Assembly (NCBI RefSeq): GCF_003589925.1
Contig: NZ_CP032382.1
Span: forward strand, 3,844,001 to 3,908,000
DNA length: 64,000 nt
Direction: 5' to 3'
Source: Chryseolinea soli
GTDB lineage: Bacteria > Bacteroidota > Bacteroidia > Cytophagales > Cyclobacteriaceae
Shown: in pieces, positions 8,741 to 17,507 of the stretch
Numbering within the stretch: position 1 is the stretch's first letter
How the letters are laid out: the number at the start of each line of letters is the position of its first letter
Program-made: the position numbers and the translations under genes
The notes under the pieces: generated by a model
Database searches by the model: none
What the model was told of the DNA's origin: nothing
What the model saw: the letters and a program-made list of their open reading frames with translations, nothing else

Positions 8741-8775
8741 TTACGTGACCTAAAAACACGGAGCAACAGGGACTC
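8677..8775 (-). repeat. Diverged repeat, copy B (inverted partner at 2764-2859)
   Basis: Reverse complement of the segment described at 2764-2859. It covers the upstream region and the first codons of the collagen-like protein gene. Identity by eye is about 80-85% over ~97 bp. Confidence 0.8.
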
Positions 8776-8825
8776 GCTCCCACCTTTAAATCAGGTTAAA
8801 ATCAAAAGATCTGACATGGTAAAAT

Positions 8826-9184
8826 TCAAAGCCACGGTGACTTCATAAAATAAAGATTAATCCCTTCAGTTACTTCAAATGAATAAACGCCATCATCTAA
8901 ACCTGGAAGAATATGAGAATGGATATCAAATACCATCTTCCCCTTGGACACACGCACCTGTCCAAGTGCGGGCTAATCAACGGCGAGTTTCACAGTCTCT
9001 TCAATATGAGATTCGACCTTATTATTTGGGATGGCTTTAGGCCGACTTACTTCCTTCAGGGCCAGCTGACCGCCGGCGTCATAGAGTTCTTTGATGCGAG
9101 GGAAACTGTCGCGGGGATATCCCATCATGAGGCAGGCTTCGCTTACGTTTTCTAAATGTTCAGCCAGAACGTGCCGTCTAAATT
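8826..9184 (-). pseudogene. IS481-type transposase N-terminal relic joined to a PHP fragment
   Basis: Minus-strand reading from about 9184 gives LAEHLENVSEACLMMGYPRD, then RIKELYDAGGQLALKEVSR, then KVESHIEETVKLAV. This is the N-terminal helix-turn-helix part of an IS481-like transposase, with an in-frame TAG after AVD where family members usually continue with a proline. In the same frame it runs into MVFDIHSHILPGLDDG (start codon at 8936), which is the metal-binding N-terminal signature of CpsB/YwqE-type PHP phosphatases. That frame ends 20 residues later at 8826. Two unrelated fragments have therefore been fused by rearrangement. Neither can work. Confidence 0.6.
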
Positions 9185-9200
9185 AGACCGCCAGTGGAAG

Positions 9201-12200
9201 TTACATATTGCTTACTGCAGTTTCATTTTTGAATAGAATTTTAAAAGTCGTTCCTTGGTCTATTTCACTTTCAACTTCTATTTTTCCGCCCAGGGCGACC
9301 ACTTGAGTCTTTACCAGGTATAGTCCCATACCTTTACCCTCTACATGGTTATGAAAACGACTGTAGAATGTGAATAACTTCTCTTTATAAGACAACAAAT
9401 CTATACCCATACCATTGTCACATATTGTTAAGCAAATTTGATTCTCGATTATTTCCGATTTAATTTGAATGATCGGACGCCTATCTAAATGGCGATATTT
9501 AATAGCATTACCAATTAAATTAACAAGAATGCTATCCAGATAAGGTTTCAACGTGCGGATGAAAGGTGCTCTGGAAAAATCTTCTATGATGGATGCACTA
9601 GTTTCCCGTATTTCTTTCTCTAAAATTCCCTTTGTCAATTTCAGCTCCTCCTCTAAACTTATGTTAGTGATAAACGATGTGTTATTATTTCTTAAATCCA
9701 AAATGGAACTCAGATCTTTTACAACAGTGTCCAATTCTTGGGTTGCGAAAATTATCTTGTCAATAACCGATTTCTCTTCTTCAGGATTCTTGCGTACAAA
9801 ACCTAAAATATTACCCAGACCTAAAATACGAGCAACTGGTGCCCGAAGGTTATGAGCTGAGATGAAAGCAAATTGTTCAAGCTGTTGATTGTATTCGATC
9901 AAATCTTTAGTCCTGTCTTTTACTTCTTCCTCCAGCGTTTCATTTCGAGATAAAATTTCGATGTTCTGCTTTTCAATAATTTCGCGTTGATTGAAGAGTT
10001 CATTATTCTGGGCCTGAATTTCTTCATCTCGATTAACGAGTTCAGCAGTTCTGTTGGCGACAAGTATCTCTAGTTTCTTGTTATGCTGTTTAATGGCGTT
10101 AACTCTTATTCGATAATAACCGATAGACAGGCTTACTATTACGATGCCGGTAGTTATTCTGAACCACCATGTTTTCCAGAATGGAGGTAATATATGAATG
10201 ATAAGTGACGCACCCGACTCATTCCAAAGACCATCGTTATTGCATGCCTTAACCCTAAATGTGTACGTTGCCGGATCAAGATTGGTGAATGTGGCGGAAC
10301 GCTGATTGCCCACATAGTTCCAATCATTATCAAAACCCTCCAATTTATAGGCATACCTATTTTTGTTACTTGATGAAAAGTTAAGGGCAGCAAATTCCAA
10401 ACTAAAAACATTGTACTTGTATGACAGATAGATTTCTTGTGTCTCACCAATATGACTTTTAAGTAGTGAGTCTTTTTCTCCTATTATTACGGATTTATTA
10501 AAAATCTTGAAGTCGGTGATGTAAACGGGCGGGGCATACGGATTCTGCTGGATGTCATCAGGATCAAATACGTTTATGCCTTTGCCTCCAAAAAAAAGTA
10601 AACCGTCCTTGCTTTTGAAACAGGCATTGGGTTTGAATTCATTGCTAAGCAATCCATCACTTACATTATAATTTTGAATTGTTTTGTTGTCAGGATTGAA
10701 TTTGGAGATTCCTTTGGTGGTGCTCAGCCAGAGATTACCTTTGTTATCTTCCAATATGCCATTGACAATGTTATTGGGTAATCCGTCTTTGGTCGTAAAG
10801 CGCTTAATGAATTTTTTATCTATGATTAGTTCCAGTCCTGCTGTTGCTCCGACCCAGAGTCTTTTTTTTCTGTCTTCTAAGACACAGTTTACGATTTCGC
10901 TGGGTTTGGTTTCTTTCTTGTTTGTCCTTGAATCGAAACGGATGATTTTTTTGTTTTTTGTATCAAATAAATCGAGTTCTTCGATAGTACCCAACCATAC
11001 GTTACCGCCACTATCTTCATAGATGCTTCGGATATAGTTGTTTGACTCATTTTCGCTTTCTTTATAGTTCTCAAACTTTCCGTTGTTTTCGTCTGTGAGA
11101 ATGTTTAGCCCTTTATAACTAGCTACCAATAATTGCTTTGTTTTTGAATATTCGCGGATAGAATAAACGTTAGGATCGGAAAGACTTTGTGCTTTTGTTT
11201 CATCGGGTGAATAATTCACAAAGTGATCTGTTTTTTCATCGTATCGGTTTATACCGCCGGCCCATGTTCCAAACCAGATTCGGTTTTGACTGTCCTCATA
11301 GATGGACAATATTGGATTACTGCTAAGGCTGCCTTTTTGACTAGGTTCATGTTTGTAATATTTCACTTTGTTGCCATCCTTAAGCACGATACCGCCTTCA
11401 GTACCAATCCAAATCCTTTTTTTGTGGTCTTGATAAATGGCGTTTACGACGTCATTTTCGAGAACGACATCGAGTTGGGAAAACTTGTTTTGCAATTTGT
11501 CTATTACGCACAACCCCTTTGAAAAAGTACCTATCCAGATTCTGTTCTGATGATCAGAATAGACAGACCAGACGGAATTATCGCTAAGTGAATACGGATC
11601 GTTTTTATCAAATAAAAAGTTGGTGAACTGATTGGTGGTGGTATCCATCCTGCTTAGTCCTCCGTTTTCTGTTGCCAGCAATAAATGACCATTAGCCCAA
11701 GCTATATCCCTAATAGGGTTGATGAGGAGGCTTTCCGGGTTGGAGGGATTTGCAGTGAAGTTGGTGAAGGTTTCACTTTTGATTTCAAATTTGCTTAGTC
11801 CTTCACCTGCTGCAATCCAAAGGTAGCCTTTGTCATCTTTGAGAATTTTGTGGATATCAAAACAGACCGGGCTTTTTGAATTTTTAGGGTCATGCAGATA
11901 TCGTTTAAAAGTATTGGTCTGTTTGTTCCATTTCAAAAAACCTCCCCGTCTTAGTCCTATCCAAAATTCATTTTCTGATTCTCTTATAAGGGATTCAATT
12001 GGTTCTTTTGATGGAAATAGAATATAGCTGTTCCATTTGCCGGTGTTCCGATCTAGTTGTGCTACAAAGGCATCAAAGTATTTGTTTCCGGTTATCCAGA
12101 CATTCTTATTATAATCTTCAGTAATCTGAAGAATATGAGAATTCGTTGAAAACTCACTGATCCTGATAAACCTGTCTAGTTTATTGTCATAATATTGTAA

Positions 12201-12530
12201 GCCACCACTACGGGTGCTCACCCAGATTTTATTTTTACTGTCCTCAAAAATGCAGTTGATTGTATTTGTTAATAAGCTGGCAGTATCATCCGGATTATTC
12301 CGGTAAATTTTAAAGGTATATCCATCAAATTTATTGAGACCGTCTTCCGTACCAAACCAGAGGAATCCCTTTGAATCTTGGAGGATACATGTGACATTAG
12401 AATTCGATAGCCCAGAACCCACTTCAATTCTTGAAAAATTTACCTTTTCAACAGTGGATTGTGCCATCATGACTTTACCATAAAGGACGAAAATCAAGCA
12501 AGGCAACAAAAATCTGAACAATCTTTTCAT
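9201..12530 (-). CDS. Two-component propeller hybrid-type sensor histidine kinase
   Basis: 1109 aa. Signal peptide (MKRLFRFLLPCLIFVLYGKV), then two seven-bladed periplasmic propellers (about residues 30-660) made of repeats such as DSKGFLWFGTEDGLNKFDG, DSKNKIWVSTRSGGL and DHQNRIWIGTFSKGL. A Y_Y_Y domain follows (YKLEGFDNDWNYVGNQRSATF). One membrane helix comes next (WWFRITTGIVIVSLSIGYY), then a coiled coil, a HisKA region with phosphoacceptor His in FAFISAHNLRAPVAR (about residue 890) and an HATPase with N-box LVNLIGNAIKY, G1 DNGMGID and G2 GKGMGLYLVK. There is no receiver domain or AraC output, so it should signal to a separate regulator. The NarL-type regulator at 13760-14389 is the nearest candidate. 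In Bacteroidota such propeller sensors often respond to polysaccharides or periplasmic ligands. Here no sugar-use locus is adjacent. Confidence 0.92.
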   Translation of the reverse strand: MKRLFRFLLPCLIFVLYGKVMMAQSTVEKVNFSRIEVGSGLSNSNVTCILQDSKGFLWFGTEDGLNKFDGYTFKIYRNNPDDTASLLTNTINCIFEDSKNKIWVSTRSGGLQYYDNKLDRFIRISEFSTNSHILQITEDYNKNVWITGNKYFDAFVAQLDRNTGKWNSYILFPSKEPIESLIRESENEFWIGLRRGGFLKWNKQTNTFKRYLHDPKNSKSPVCFDIHKILKDDKGYLWIAAGEGLSKFEIKSETFTNFTANPSNPESLLINPIRDIAWANGHLLLATENGGLSRMDTTTNQFTNFLFDKNDPYSLSDNSVWSVYSDHQNRIWIGTFSKGLCVIDKLQNKFSQLDVVLENDVVNAIYQDHKKRIWIGTEGGIVLKDGNKVKYYKHEPSQKGSLSSNPILSIYEDSQNRIWFGTWAGGINRYDEKTDHFVNYSPDETKAQSLSDPNVYSIREYSKTKQLLVASYKGLNILTDENNGKFENYKESENESNNYIRSIYEDSGGNVWLGTIEELDLFDTKNKKIIRFDSRTNKKETKPSEIVNCVLEDRKKRLWVGATAGLELIIDKKFIKRFTTKDGLPNNIVNGILEDNKGNLWLSTTKGISKFNPDNKTIQNYNVSDGLLSNEFKPNACFKSKDGLLFFGGKGINVFDPDDIQQNPYAPPVYITDFKIFNKSVIIGEKDSLLKSHIGETQEIYLSYKYNVFSLEFAALNFSSSNKNRYAYKLEGFDNDWNYVGNQRSATFTNLDPATYTFRVKACNNDGLWNESGASLIIHILPPFWKTWWFRITTGIVIVSLSIGYYRIRVNAIKQHNKKLEILVANRTAELVNRDEEIQAQNNELFNQREIIEKQNIEILSRNETLEEEVKDRTKDLIEYNQQLEQFAFISAHNLRAPVARILGLGNILGFVRKNPEEEKSVIDKIIFATQELDTVVKDLSSILDLRNNNTSFITNISLEEELKLTKGILEKEIRETSASIIEDFSRAPFIRTLKPYLDSILVNLIGNAIKYRHLDRRPIIQIKSEIIENQICLTICDNGMGIDLLSYKEKLFTFYSRFHNHVEGKGMGLYLVKTQVVALGGKIEVESEIDQGTTFKILFKNETAVSNM

Positions 12531-12712
12531 AACATTATACTGTTATTAAAGTACATTGCATAAAAATACACCTTATTTAGGACGACGGCAACGTGGGTTG
12601 AGTCGTCTATTTGGAACGTTATAACCTCTGCTTCAAAAATTGACTTTGTGAAAGTTGTCTACGATAACGTCAGTGATTAAGTGTGGCAATGGATAAGTGG
12701 CTGGTTACACAT

Positions 12713-12832
12713 GCAGCTTAGATAACTCTATGCCTCGGGCGTTCCTGTTGAAATGCGGAAGACTCCCGGCCACACAACCCGACACCGAGTATGCGATGAT
12801 AACTATTACATTCCAGTGTAGTTACTCAGGGG
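12713..12832 (+). mobile_element. IS3-family 3'-end relic
   Basis: A third, more diverged copy of the transposase end seen at 15788 and 17382. Matching blocks include CAGCTTAGATAAC, CGGGCGTTCCTGTTGAAATG, GGAAGACTCCCGGCCACAC and TACTCAGGGGA. Translation gives PRAFLLKCGRLPATQ. Only about 120 bp remain, and a block present in the other copies (CCCACATTCCAACAA...) has been deleted. Confidence 0.7.
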
Positions 12833-12900
12833 ACGCTTTCAAACTGAGTTGATATGAAAAAAAGTAAAGTAAAGAAGAAAGAAGGTTTGATTCGAATCGA

Positions 12901-13110
12901 TTACTGCTCGTAATCAAAAATATCGTCAATTATTGTTTTTTGTATGGGTTGAGTAATTCTCATAAGGCGGTCGGTAGAAACTATTTCAATACTTCGCCCT
13001 GGGATCTCGACGGTGTAGGAAGAATTTGAGCGGGTTGACGGTTTTAAGACAATGACCTCAGTAGTGCCGTCCAGAAGGAACTTGCTTCCGGGTATGATTG
13101 GACTTTTCAT
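12901..13110 (-). CDS. Small hypothetical protein (69 aa)
   Basis: A 69-aa frame beginning MKSPIIPGSKFLLDGTTEVI and ending in an acidic tail (IIDDIFDYEQ). The beta-rich sequence with GSKFLLDG and YTVEIPGRSIEIV suggests a small barrel-like domain, but no family is recognised. It starts 25 bp after the stop of the 110-aa gene on the same strand, so the pair may form an operon. It lies between an IS3 relic and an IS21-type relic. Both genes may have come with a mobile element. Confidence 0.45.
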   Translation of the reverse strand: MKSPIIPGSKFLLDGTTEVIVLKPSTRSNSSYTVEIPGRSIEIVSTDRLMRITQPIQKTIIDDIFDYEQ

Positions 13111-13135
13111 TAATTAAAATTTGATAGGAACGATT

Positions 13136-13468
13136 TTAAAGTAGATAATTTTTGATTGAATTTCTGATGTCCAGGTAAAAACGCTTTTCGTTATCGCTGG
13201 AAATGGTAAGTGATCCTGTTTTTCGAATCTCAAGAATAATTTGGCCGTAATGTGGAAGGTTAATGGGGGATAGCTCCAACTCCTTGAGCGCGCGCTTTAT
13301 AAATTCTTGCTTGATCAGGGATACTTCTGTAATACCAAACGATTCCTTAAGGAAAAGGTTCAATTCGGCGGCGTCTAGTAATTTAGTGATTAGCTCATTC
13401 CGTCGTTCTCGCACAAGTTCAATGATGTTGTCGTTAGTAAGGCGGATGAACGATTCCTCGGCTTGCAT
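13136..13468 (-). CDS. Hypothetical protein (110 aa)
   Basis: Mostly helical soluble protein, MQAEESFIRLTNDNIIELV at the start and NEKRFYLDIRNSIKNYLL at the end. It is charged, without signal peptide or membrane segment. No family is recognised. It precedes the 69-aa gene in the same direction. Together they form a short operon of unknown function inside mobile-element debris. Confidence 0.45.
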   Translation of the reverse strand: MQAEESFIRLTNDNIIELVRERRNELITKLLDAAELNLFLKESFGITEVSLIKQEFIKRALKELELSPINLPHYGQIILEIRKTGSLTISSDNEKRFYLDIRNSIKNYLL

Positions 13469-13539
13469 GGATAAATATCTGGCACCAAGATAAGATCAAT
13501 TTGGATTATTTGTTCGTCGTTGCCGATGATAATTTTCAT

Positions 13540-13685
13540 GGTTGACCACTTCGTTTCGTGAGGCTGTGATTATATCAAGCTAGCCAAGGGACCAATGGCA
13601 AGAATGGTCAATTTGGCACGGAATGAATTGTTCGATGAAGCCGAATACTGCGATCAAAGGTACGCGAAACGAAATGGTCAACACC
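13540..13685. mobile_element. Solo relic of IS21-type ends
   Basis: Inverted pair GGTTGACCACTTCGTTTCG (13540-13558) and CGAAACGAAATGGTCAACAC (13665-13684), with one internal mismatch over 17 bp. A further ATGGTCAATTTGGCACGGAA word lies between them. This repeated-terminus structure is typical of IS21-family elements. No transposase or helper gene remains, so it is either a deletion relic or a small non-autonomous derivative. Confidence 0.4.
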
Positions 13686-13759
13686 TCGGAATCTCGACTT
13701 TTGTATTCGAGGTTCATTATCTGTTAAATCCCAAAAGTAACCCGGCCGTGTCAACCCAA

Positions 13760-14389
13760 TTAAAACCTGATTTTCTGCTTCGATATCTTGCTCACCAGTT
13801 CAGTCGTATTCTTTAACCCGAATTTCTCCAAGACGTTCGCACGATGCGAGTCAATGGTCCGTGGACTAATACCCAGTGTAGAAGCTATTTCTTTGCTCGA
13901 ATAACCCTCCATCAGATAATTAACGATCTCCTTTTCTCTATATGTAAGGAATGGGAGTCCGCGACATGTCTTTTTGTTAAAGCTATCTACAAGGAGGTTG
14001 GATATTTCCTGTGAATAAAATTTCTCTCCTTGAATTACTTTTTTGATTCCAAGTACCAGTTCTCGTAGGTGCGCAGCTTTGTGAATGTAGCCGTCTACGT
14101 TTGCTTCAACTGCATTAATGAGGTAAAATTCCTCTTTATGAGAGCTTAAAAAAATGATCTTCATCGACGGTCTATTCTTTTTAATGCACTTAGCTACTTC
14201 AATTCCGCTTTCGTCTTGAAGTGAGACGTCCAGTAAAATGAGGTGCGCATCCAATTTGGAGATATTTGGATGAACATCACCATAGCTTGAAAATTCACCT
14301 GCTATTTCAAGTCCTGACTCCTTTTCAAAAAGGGCAATTAAACCCATTCTAAATAAAGTATGATCGTCGATGATAACAATCTTTACCAT
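13760..14389 (-). CDS. NarL/FixJ-type response regulator
   Basis: Start chosen at 14389 (MVKIVIIDDHTLFRMG). The longer frame would add 14 residues before the conserved receiver start. Receiver domain residues 1-120: acidic pair DD at 7-8, phosphoacceptor Asp in HLILLDVSLQDESG, conserved Ser in IIFLSSH and Lys in YIHKAAH. LuxR-type HTH domain at about 145-205: FLTYREKEIVNYLMEGYSSK, then EIASTLGISPRTIDSHRANV. It would activate transcription after phosphorylation by a sensor kinase. The intact kinase at 9201 is the likely partner by proximity, but this is inference. It follows the SpoIIAA-like gene at 14498 on the same strand. Confidence 0.9.
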   Translation of the reverse strand: MVKIVIIDDHTLFRMGLIALFEKESGLEIAGEFSSYGDVHPNISKLDAHLILLDVSLQDESGIEVAKCIKKNRPSMKIIFLSSHKEEFYLINAVEANVDGYIHKAAHLRELVLGIKKVIQGEKFYSQEISNLLVDSFNKKTCRGLPFLTYREKEIVNYLMEGYSSKEIASTLGISPRTIDSHRANVLEKFGLKNTTELVSKISKQKIRF

Positions 14390-14497
14390 AATTATTAAAA
14401 TAAAAAGATGACCACTGCGAGCGATATTCAAATACTATTTATAGGCACTTTGACCATATGGCGCTGGGAAAATATAAGTCCTTGAACCAGCTTTTTT

Positions 14498-14920
14498 TCA
14501 GCTTTTCATATTGCTGAACCATTTCTTGGCCGATTCCACGTCTTTGAAAAAGGCCGTCGTCATCCCCATTCCTTTTTCCTCAGCGTCATCGGTATCATGA
14601 TTTAATCCCATTTTTGCCCATTCACTTTCAGACGCTACAAGAGCCATATGCCTGATACCGGCCTCAAAAGCACGGGGCGTCCAATCTTCACGGACCCATT
14701 TAACGCCTTCTCTATCACAAGTGGAGGCTAACGTAATATCAGGCAACCATAACATTCTACCCGTTTCCCTGATTCTTTGTTTCATGAAATTAAGGCCGAA
14801 ATTCAATTGCAATTTGAATTCATCGAGCGTCATGAATTTAAAGGAGGTGGCAATAACACAGGGCACAGAGGGATCATAGTCAAGTGTAACGTACTCGCGG
14901 TCATAGACTTTTGTAATCAT
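14498..14920 (-). CDS. SpoIIAA/STAS-like protein, paralog D
   Basis: Start set at 14920 (MITKVYDREYVTLDYDPSVP) because this matches the start of paralog A exactly in phase. The longer frame adds 12 residues without similarity. 140 aa, soluble. It shares with A the motifs DYDPSVPCVIAT, RIRETGRMLW, EDWTPRAFEAGI and FFKDVESAKKWF. It lies on the opposite strand from A-C, upstream of and co-directional with the NarL-type regulator gene (109 bp apart). That is one more case of this family next to a signalling gene here. Function unknown. Confidence 0.7.
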   Translation of the reverse strand: MITKVYDREYVTLDYDPSVPCVIATSFKFMTLDEFKLQLNFGLNFMKQRIRETGRMLWLPDITLASTCDREGVKWVREDWTPRAFEAGIRHMALVASESEWAKMGLNHDTDDAEEKGMGMTTAFFKDVESAKKWFSNMKS

Positions 14921-14939
14921 AATTTTGATATTTATAAGT

Positions 14940-15700
14940 GACTCCTTTGCTGGCATTTAGACTAAGAAATATTCGTCCATTTTATGACTGATTCGAGGCC
15001 TGCGAAACTGGTGCGCGGTACCTGATCTCAGCGTATCTTCTATCGATACTAAAAAAGGATGATTTTGATTGCTCAAACCCGCGGTCTAATAAAGACGGAT
15101 ACCCTTGAAAAATTCTTTGTCAACAGCAGGTTTAGGGGGCAGTTTAGTTTCTAGGGAAATGCAAACGATTACGGTAAAAACAGGTGATGCAAGAGAAAAT
15201 TTCAAAGCTGGATTTTTATAGCCCATTGTGTTCTTATCATTTTATATGATGGAAGATCAAATGTGCCAATCAATTCTCAACTTTCAGGAAAAGGCGTCGG
15301 GACAAAAAAGTAATCAATGAAGTAAGCTGTAAAAGAGGTGTTTTTCATTGAATTTCAGGTCTTTTAAGTCACTTTCTTGCCTCCGAAACAAATCAGTAGG
15401 AACGATCGCCTTTTAGGCGATGTGGAGAAAGCCAAGCCCTTACTTTGATCAATGTGAAGCGCGTTAAGTTTTGGAATGATGGCTAAACATTTATTTTTGG
15501 CTTTAGGGCTCATAACTGTAGCGGTACTTTTCTCAAACGGCCGCTATGTGAGGCTATTTTGATAAAGACCTATGGCCCATCCCTGCAAATGGATAATATT
15601 CTCACGCGGTAGGTTGCAGGACTAAGTTTGCGTGCCAGCGGGGATTGTTTCACAAATTTGAAAAACTAGGCCTCCCGATAATAGGTTATATTAGACCATC
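14940..15700. other. Non-coding stretch
   Basis: About 760 bp with no supportable gene. A 28-codon frame (MMAKHLFLALGLITVAVLFS, near 15478) looks like an isolated signal-peptide-like start without a body. A longer frame entering the IS3 relic from 15645 is an artefact of the frameshifted transposase end. The rest is AT-rich and without obvious repeats or hairpins. Confidence 0.5.
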
Positions 15701-15702
15701 TC

Positions 15703-16297
15703 TGCTTACTTGTTCGAGGATTTACATCAAGTTAGACATGAGACAGAAAAGTTTATCTGGAAATAAAAACAATGTTCGACCCCACGACAGCTTAGATAAC
15801 ATTACGCCACGGGCGTTCCTGTTGAAATGTGGAAGACTCCCGGCCACACAAGCCGACACCGAGTATCCCACATTCCAACAAGAGGTTTACGATGATAATT
15901 ATTACATTCGAGTGTAGCTACTCAGGGGAAACTTACGTTACCAATGCGAATAACACACCTGGTTTTTTATATTTCATTCCGACAAAAAGTTCATTTGCCT
16001 TTGTCTACTATTTAGTACTGCACGAGCAAATATAGGTTATAGGCATAATTAGCCCTGAATTTTTGTTTACTTTTTTTGTAATGCTTTTTTCTTCCTGAGC
16101 AGGGATTGATCATGCACTTTAGCGCTCGGGTTAGAATATCCTTTGTCCATGCCGGAAGTGAATACAGAAAGTCAAAGAATGAGCAATCAGCTAATTGGGT
16201 GCTATTTAGGGATAGCCACCTGCTATTTATTAAAGGGTAATTTCAGAAAATCATTGAAATTCAATGAAATGGCTTTGACAATAGGCCAGCAACTATT
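15703..16297 (+). repeat. Direct repeat copy 1: IS3 3' end plus 360-bp spacer
   Basis: Nearly identical to 17294-17886, with only a few substitutions and small indels. The first ~235 bp encode the end of an IS3-type transposase (EDLHQVRHETEKFIW, RPHDSLDNITPRAFLLKCGR) up to a putative right end GGGGAAACTTACG near 15937. The remaining 360 bp are non-IS spacer containing a TPR-like fragment (LGIATCYLLKGNFRKSLKFN). In this copy an extra A after TGGAAATAAAAA breaks the transposase frame. Confidence 0.85.
16143..16297 (+). pseudogene. TPR-type regulator fragment in the spacer
   Basis: Reads MPEVNTESQRMSNQLIGCYL, then GIATCYLLKGNFRKSLKFNE, then MALTIGQQL, and is cut by the left end of the IS3 element. 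The G.CYL.KGNF.KSL.FNE.AL pattern is one tetratricopeptide repeat of the kind found in LuxR or kinase sensors. The second copy (17739-17886) is also damaged by a stop. It is likely a piece of a lost signalling gene. Confidence 0.45.
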
Positions 16298-16356
16298 CGT
16301 AAGCTTCCCTAAAAAGCGAAGAATTCAAAAGTAGGAATTTTTAACTTTAGGGAGCC

Positions 16357-16623
16357 ATGAAAAAGAGTCGATTCACAGAGATACAGATTGTGACAATTCT
16401 CAAACAGTATGATGGCGGAACGCCTGCAGCGGACCTTTGCCGTGAGCACGGAATCAGTACCGCAACACTTTACAGTTGGAAAGCAAAGTATGGCGGACTT
16501 GAGGCGAGCCAAGTCAAGCGCATCAAAGAGCTTGAAGAAGAAAATAACAGGCTCAAAAGAATGTTTGCAGATGTCAGCATTCAGCGTGATGCATTGAAAG
16601 ATCTCATCGAAAAAAAGCTTTAA
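16357..16623 (+). CDS. IS3-family transposase OrfA
   Basis: 88 aa, intact. Starts MKKSRFTEIQIVTILKQYDG, with helix-turn-helix AADLCREHGISTATLYSWKA and a C-terminal leucine-zipper-like coiled coil (IKELEEENNRLKRMFADVS). This is the DNA-binding subunit. It ends at TAA (16621-16623). A slippery A-AAA-AAG heptamer lies directly before its end (16611-16617), so in an active element it would also be made as an OrfAB fusion. A frame on the opposite strand is its shadow. Confidence 0.9.
   Translation: MKKSRFTEIQIVTILKQYDGGTPAADLCREHGISTATLYSWKAKYGGLEASQVKRIKELEEENNRLKRMFADVSIQRDALKDLIEKKL
16611..16617 (+). promoter_or_regulatory. Programmed -1 frameshift site A AAA AAG
   Basis: In the orfA frame the codons are GAA AAA AAG CTT TAA. 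A -1 slip on A-AAA-AAG leads into the orfB frame, giving EKKALTPDEKRQAVAYLQEH. This is the classical IS3-family arrangement. The shift can no longer give a full transposase because orfB has three in-frame stops. Confidence 0.75.
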
Positions 16624-17507
16624 CGCCTGACGAGAAAAGACAAGCTGTGGCTTACCTGCAAGAGCATCGGGTAAGTCTTCGACAGGCGTGTATGCTTATG
16701 AGACTTAGTTCGTCGGTTTATTATTACAGGCGCACCGTTGATCTCCAGAATGCACCGATTCAGGATGTTTTAACGCGTCTTGCTAAAGAACATCGTCGTT
16801 GGGGATTCTGGAAGATGTTTCACTACATGCGCGGCCAAGCTATGCTCTGGAATCACAAATGCGTATATCGAATCTATACGCAGCTCAACTTGAACATTCG
16901 TAGAAAACCAAAGAAGCGTTAGCCTTCGAGAATAAAGGAATCGTTATACCAACCAGAACTTCCTAATCAGGTGTGGTCAATGGACTTTGATCGATTAACC
17001 AACGGCAGATCTTTTCGCACATTGAACATCCTGGACGACTTCAACCGCGAGGCCGTAAACATTGTAGTGGACACTTCAATCAGCTCAGCGCGTGTGGCGC
17101 GTGAACTGAGTCAGATATTTGAATGGCGCGGAAAACCCACCAGAATAAGGGTGGATAACGGACCAGAGTTTCTTGCGTTGAAGGCATGGTGCGAGAGCCA
17201 TGGCGTTGAGTTGAAATTTATTGAGCCAGCGAAGCCAAATCAGAATGCATACATCGAGCGTTTCAACAGAACCTATAGGGAGGAAGTTCTAGGTGCTTAT
17301 TTGTTCTAGGATTTACATCAAGTTAGACATGAGACAGAAAAGTTTATCTGGAAATAAAACAATGTTCGACCCCACGACAGCTTAGATAACATTACGCCAC
17401 GGGCGTTCCTGTTGAAATGTGGAAGACTCCCGGCCACACAAGCCGACACCGAGTATCCCACATTCCAACAAGGGGTTTACGATGATAATTATTACATTCG
17501 AGTGTAG
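16620..17507 (+). pseudogene. IS3-family transposase OrfB, three nonsense codons
   Basis: A single frame (-1 relative to orfA) encodes the DDE integrase. It has an HTH-like N-part (VAYLQEHRVSLRQACMLMRL) and catalytic motifs VWSMDFDRL (first Asp), RVDNGPEF (second Asp) and YIERFNRTYREEVL (Glu). It then ends RPHDSLDNITPRAFLLKCGR. The frame is interrupted at 16920-16922 (TAG, after RRKPKKR), 17307-17309 (TAG in place of GAG of FED) and 17355-17357 (TAA in place of TAC/TAT of KYNN). The copy 1 relic preserves GAG at the second site. The element is dead. Confidence 0.85.

Noticed and set aside
15645-15917. 90-aa frame with RPHDSLDNITPRAFLLK
   Set aside because: Not a gene: it enters the 3' end of an IS3 transposase through a frameshift.
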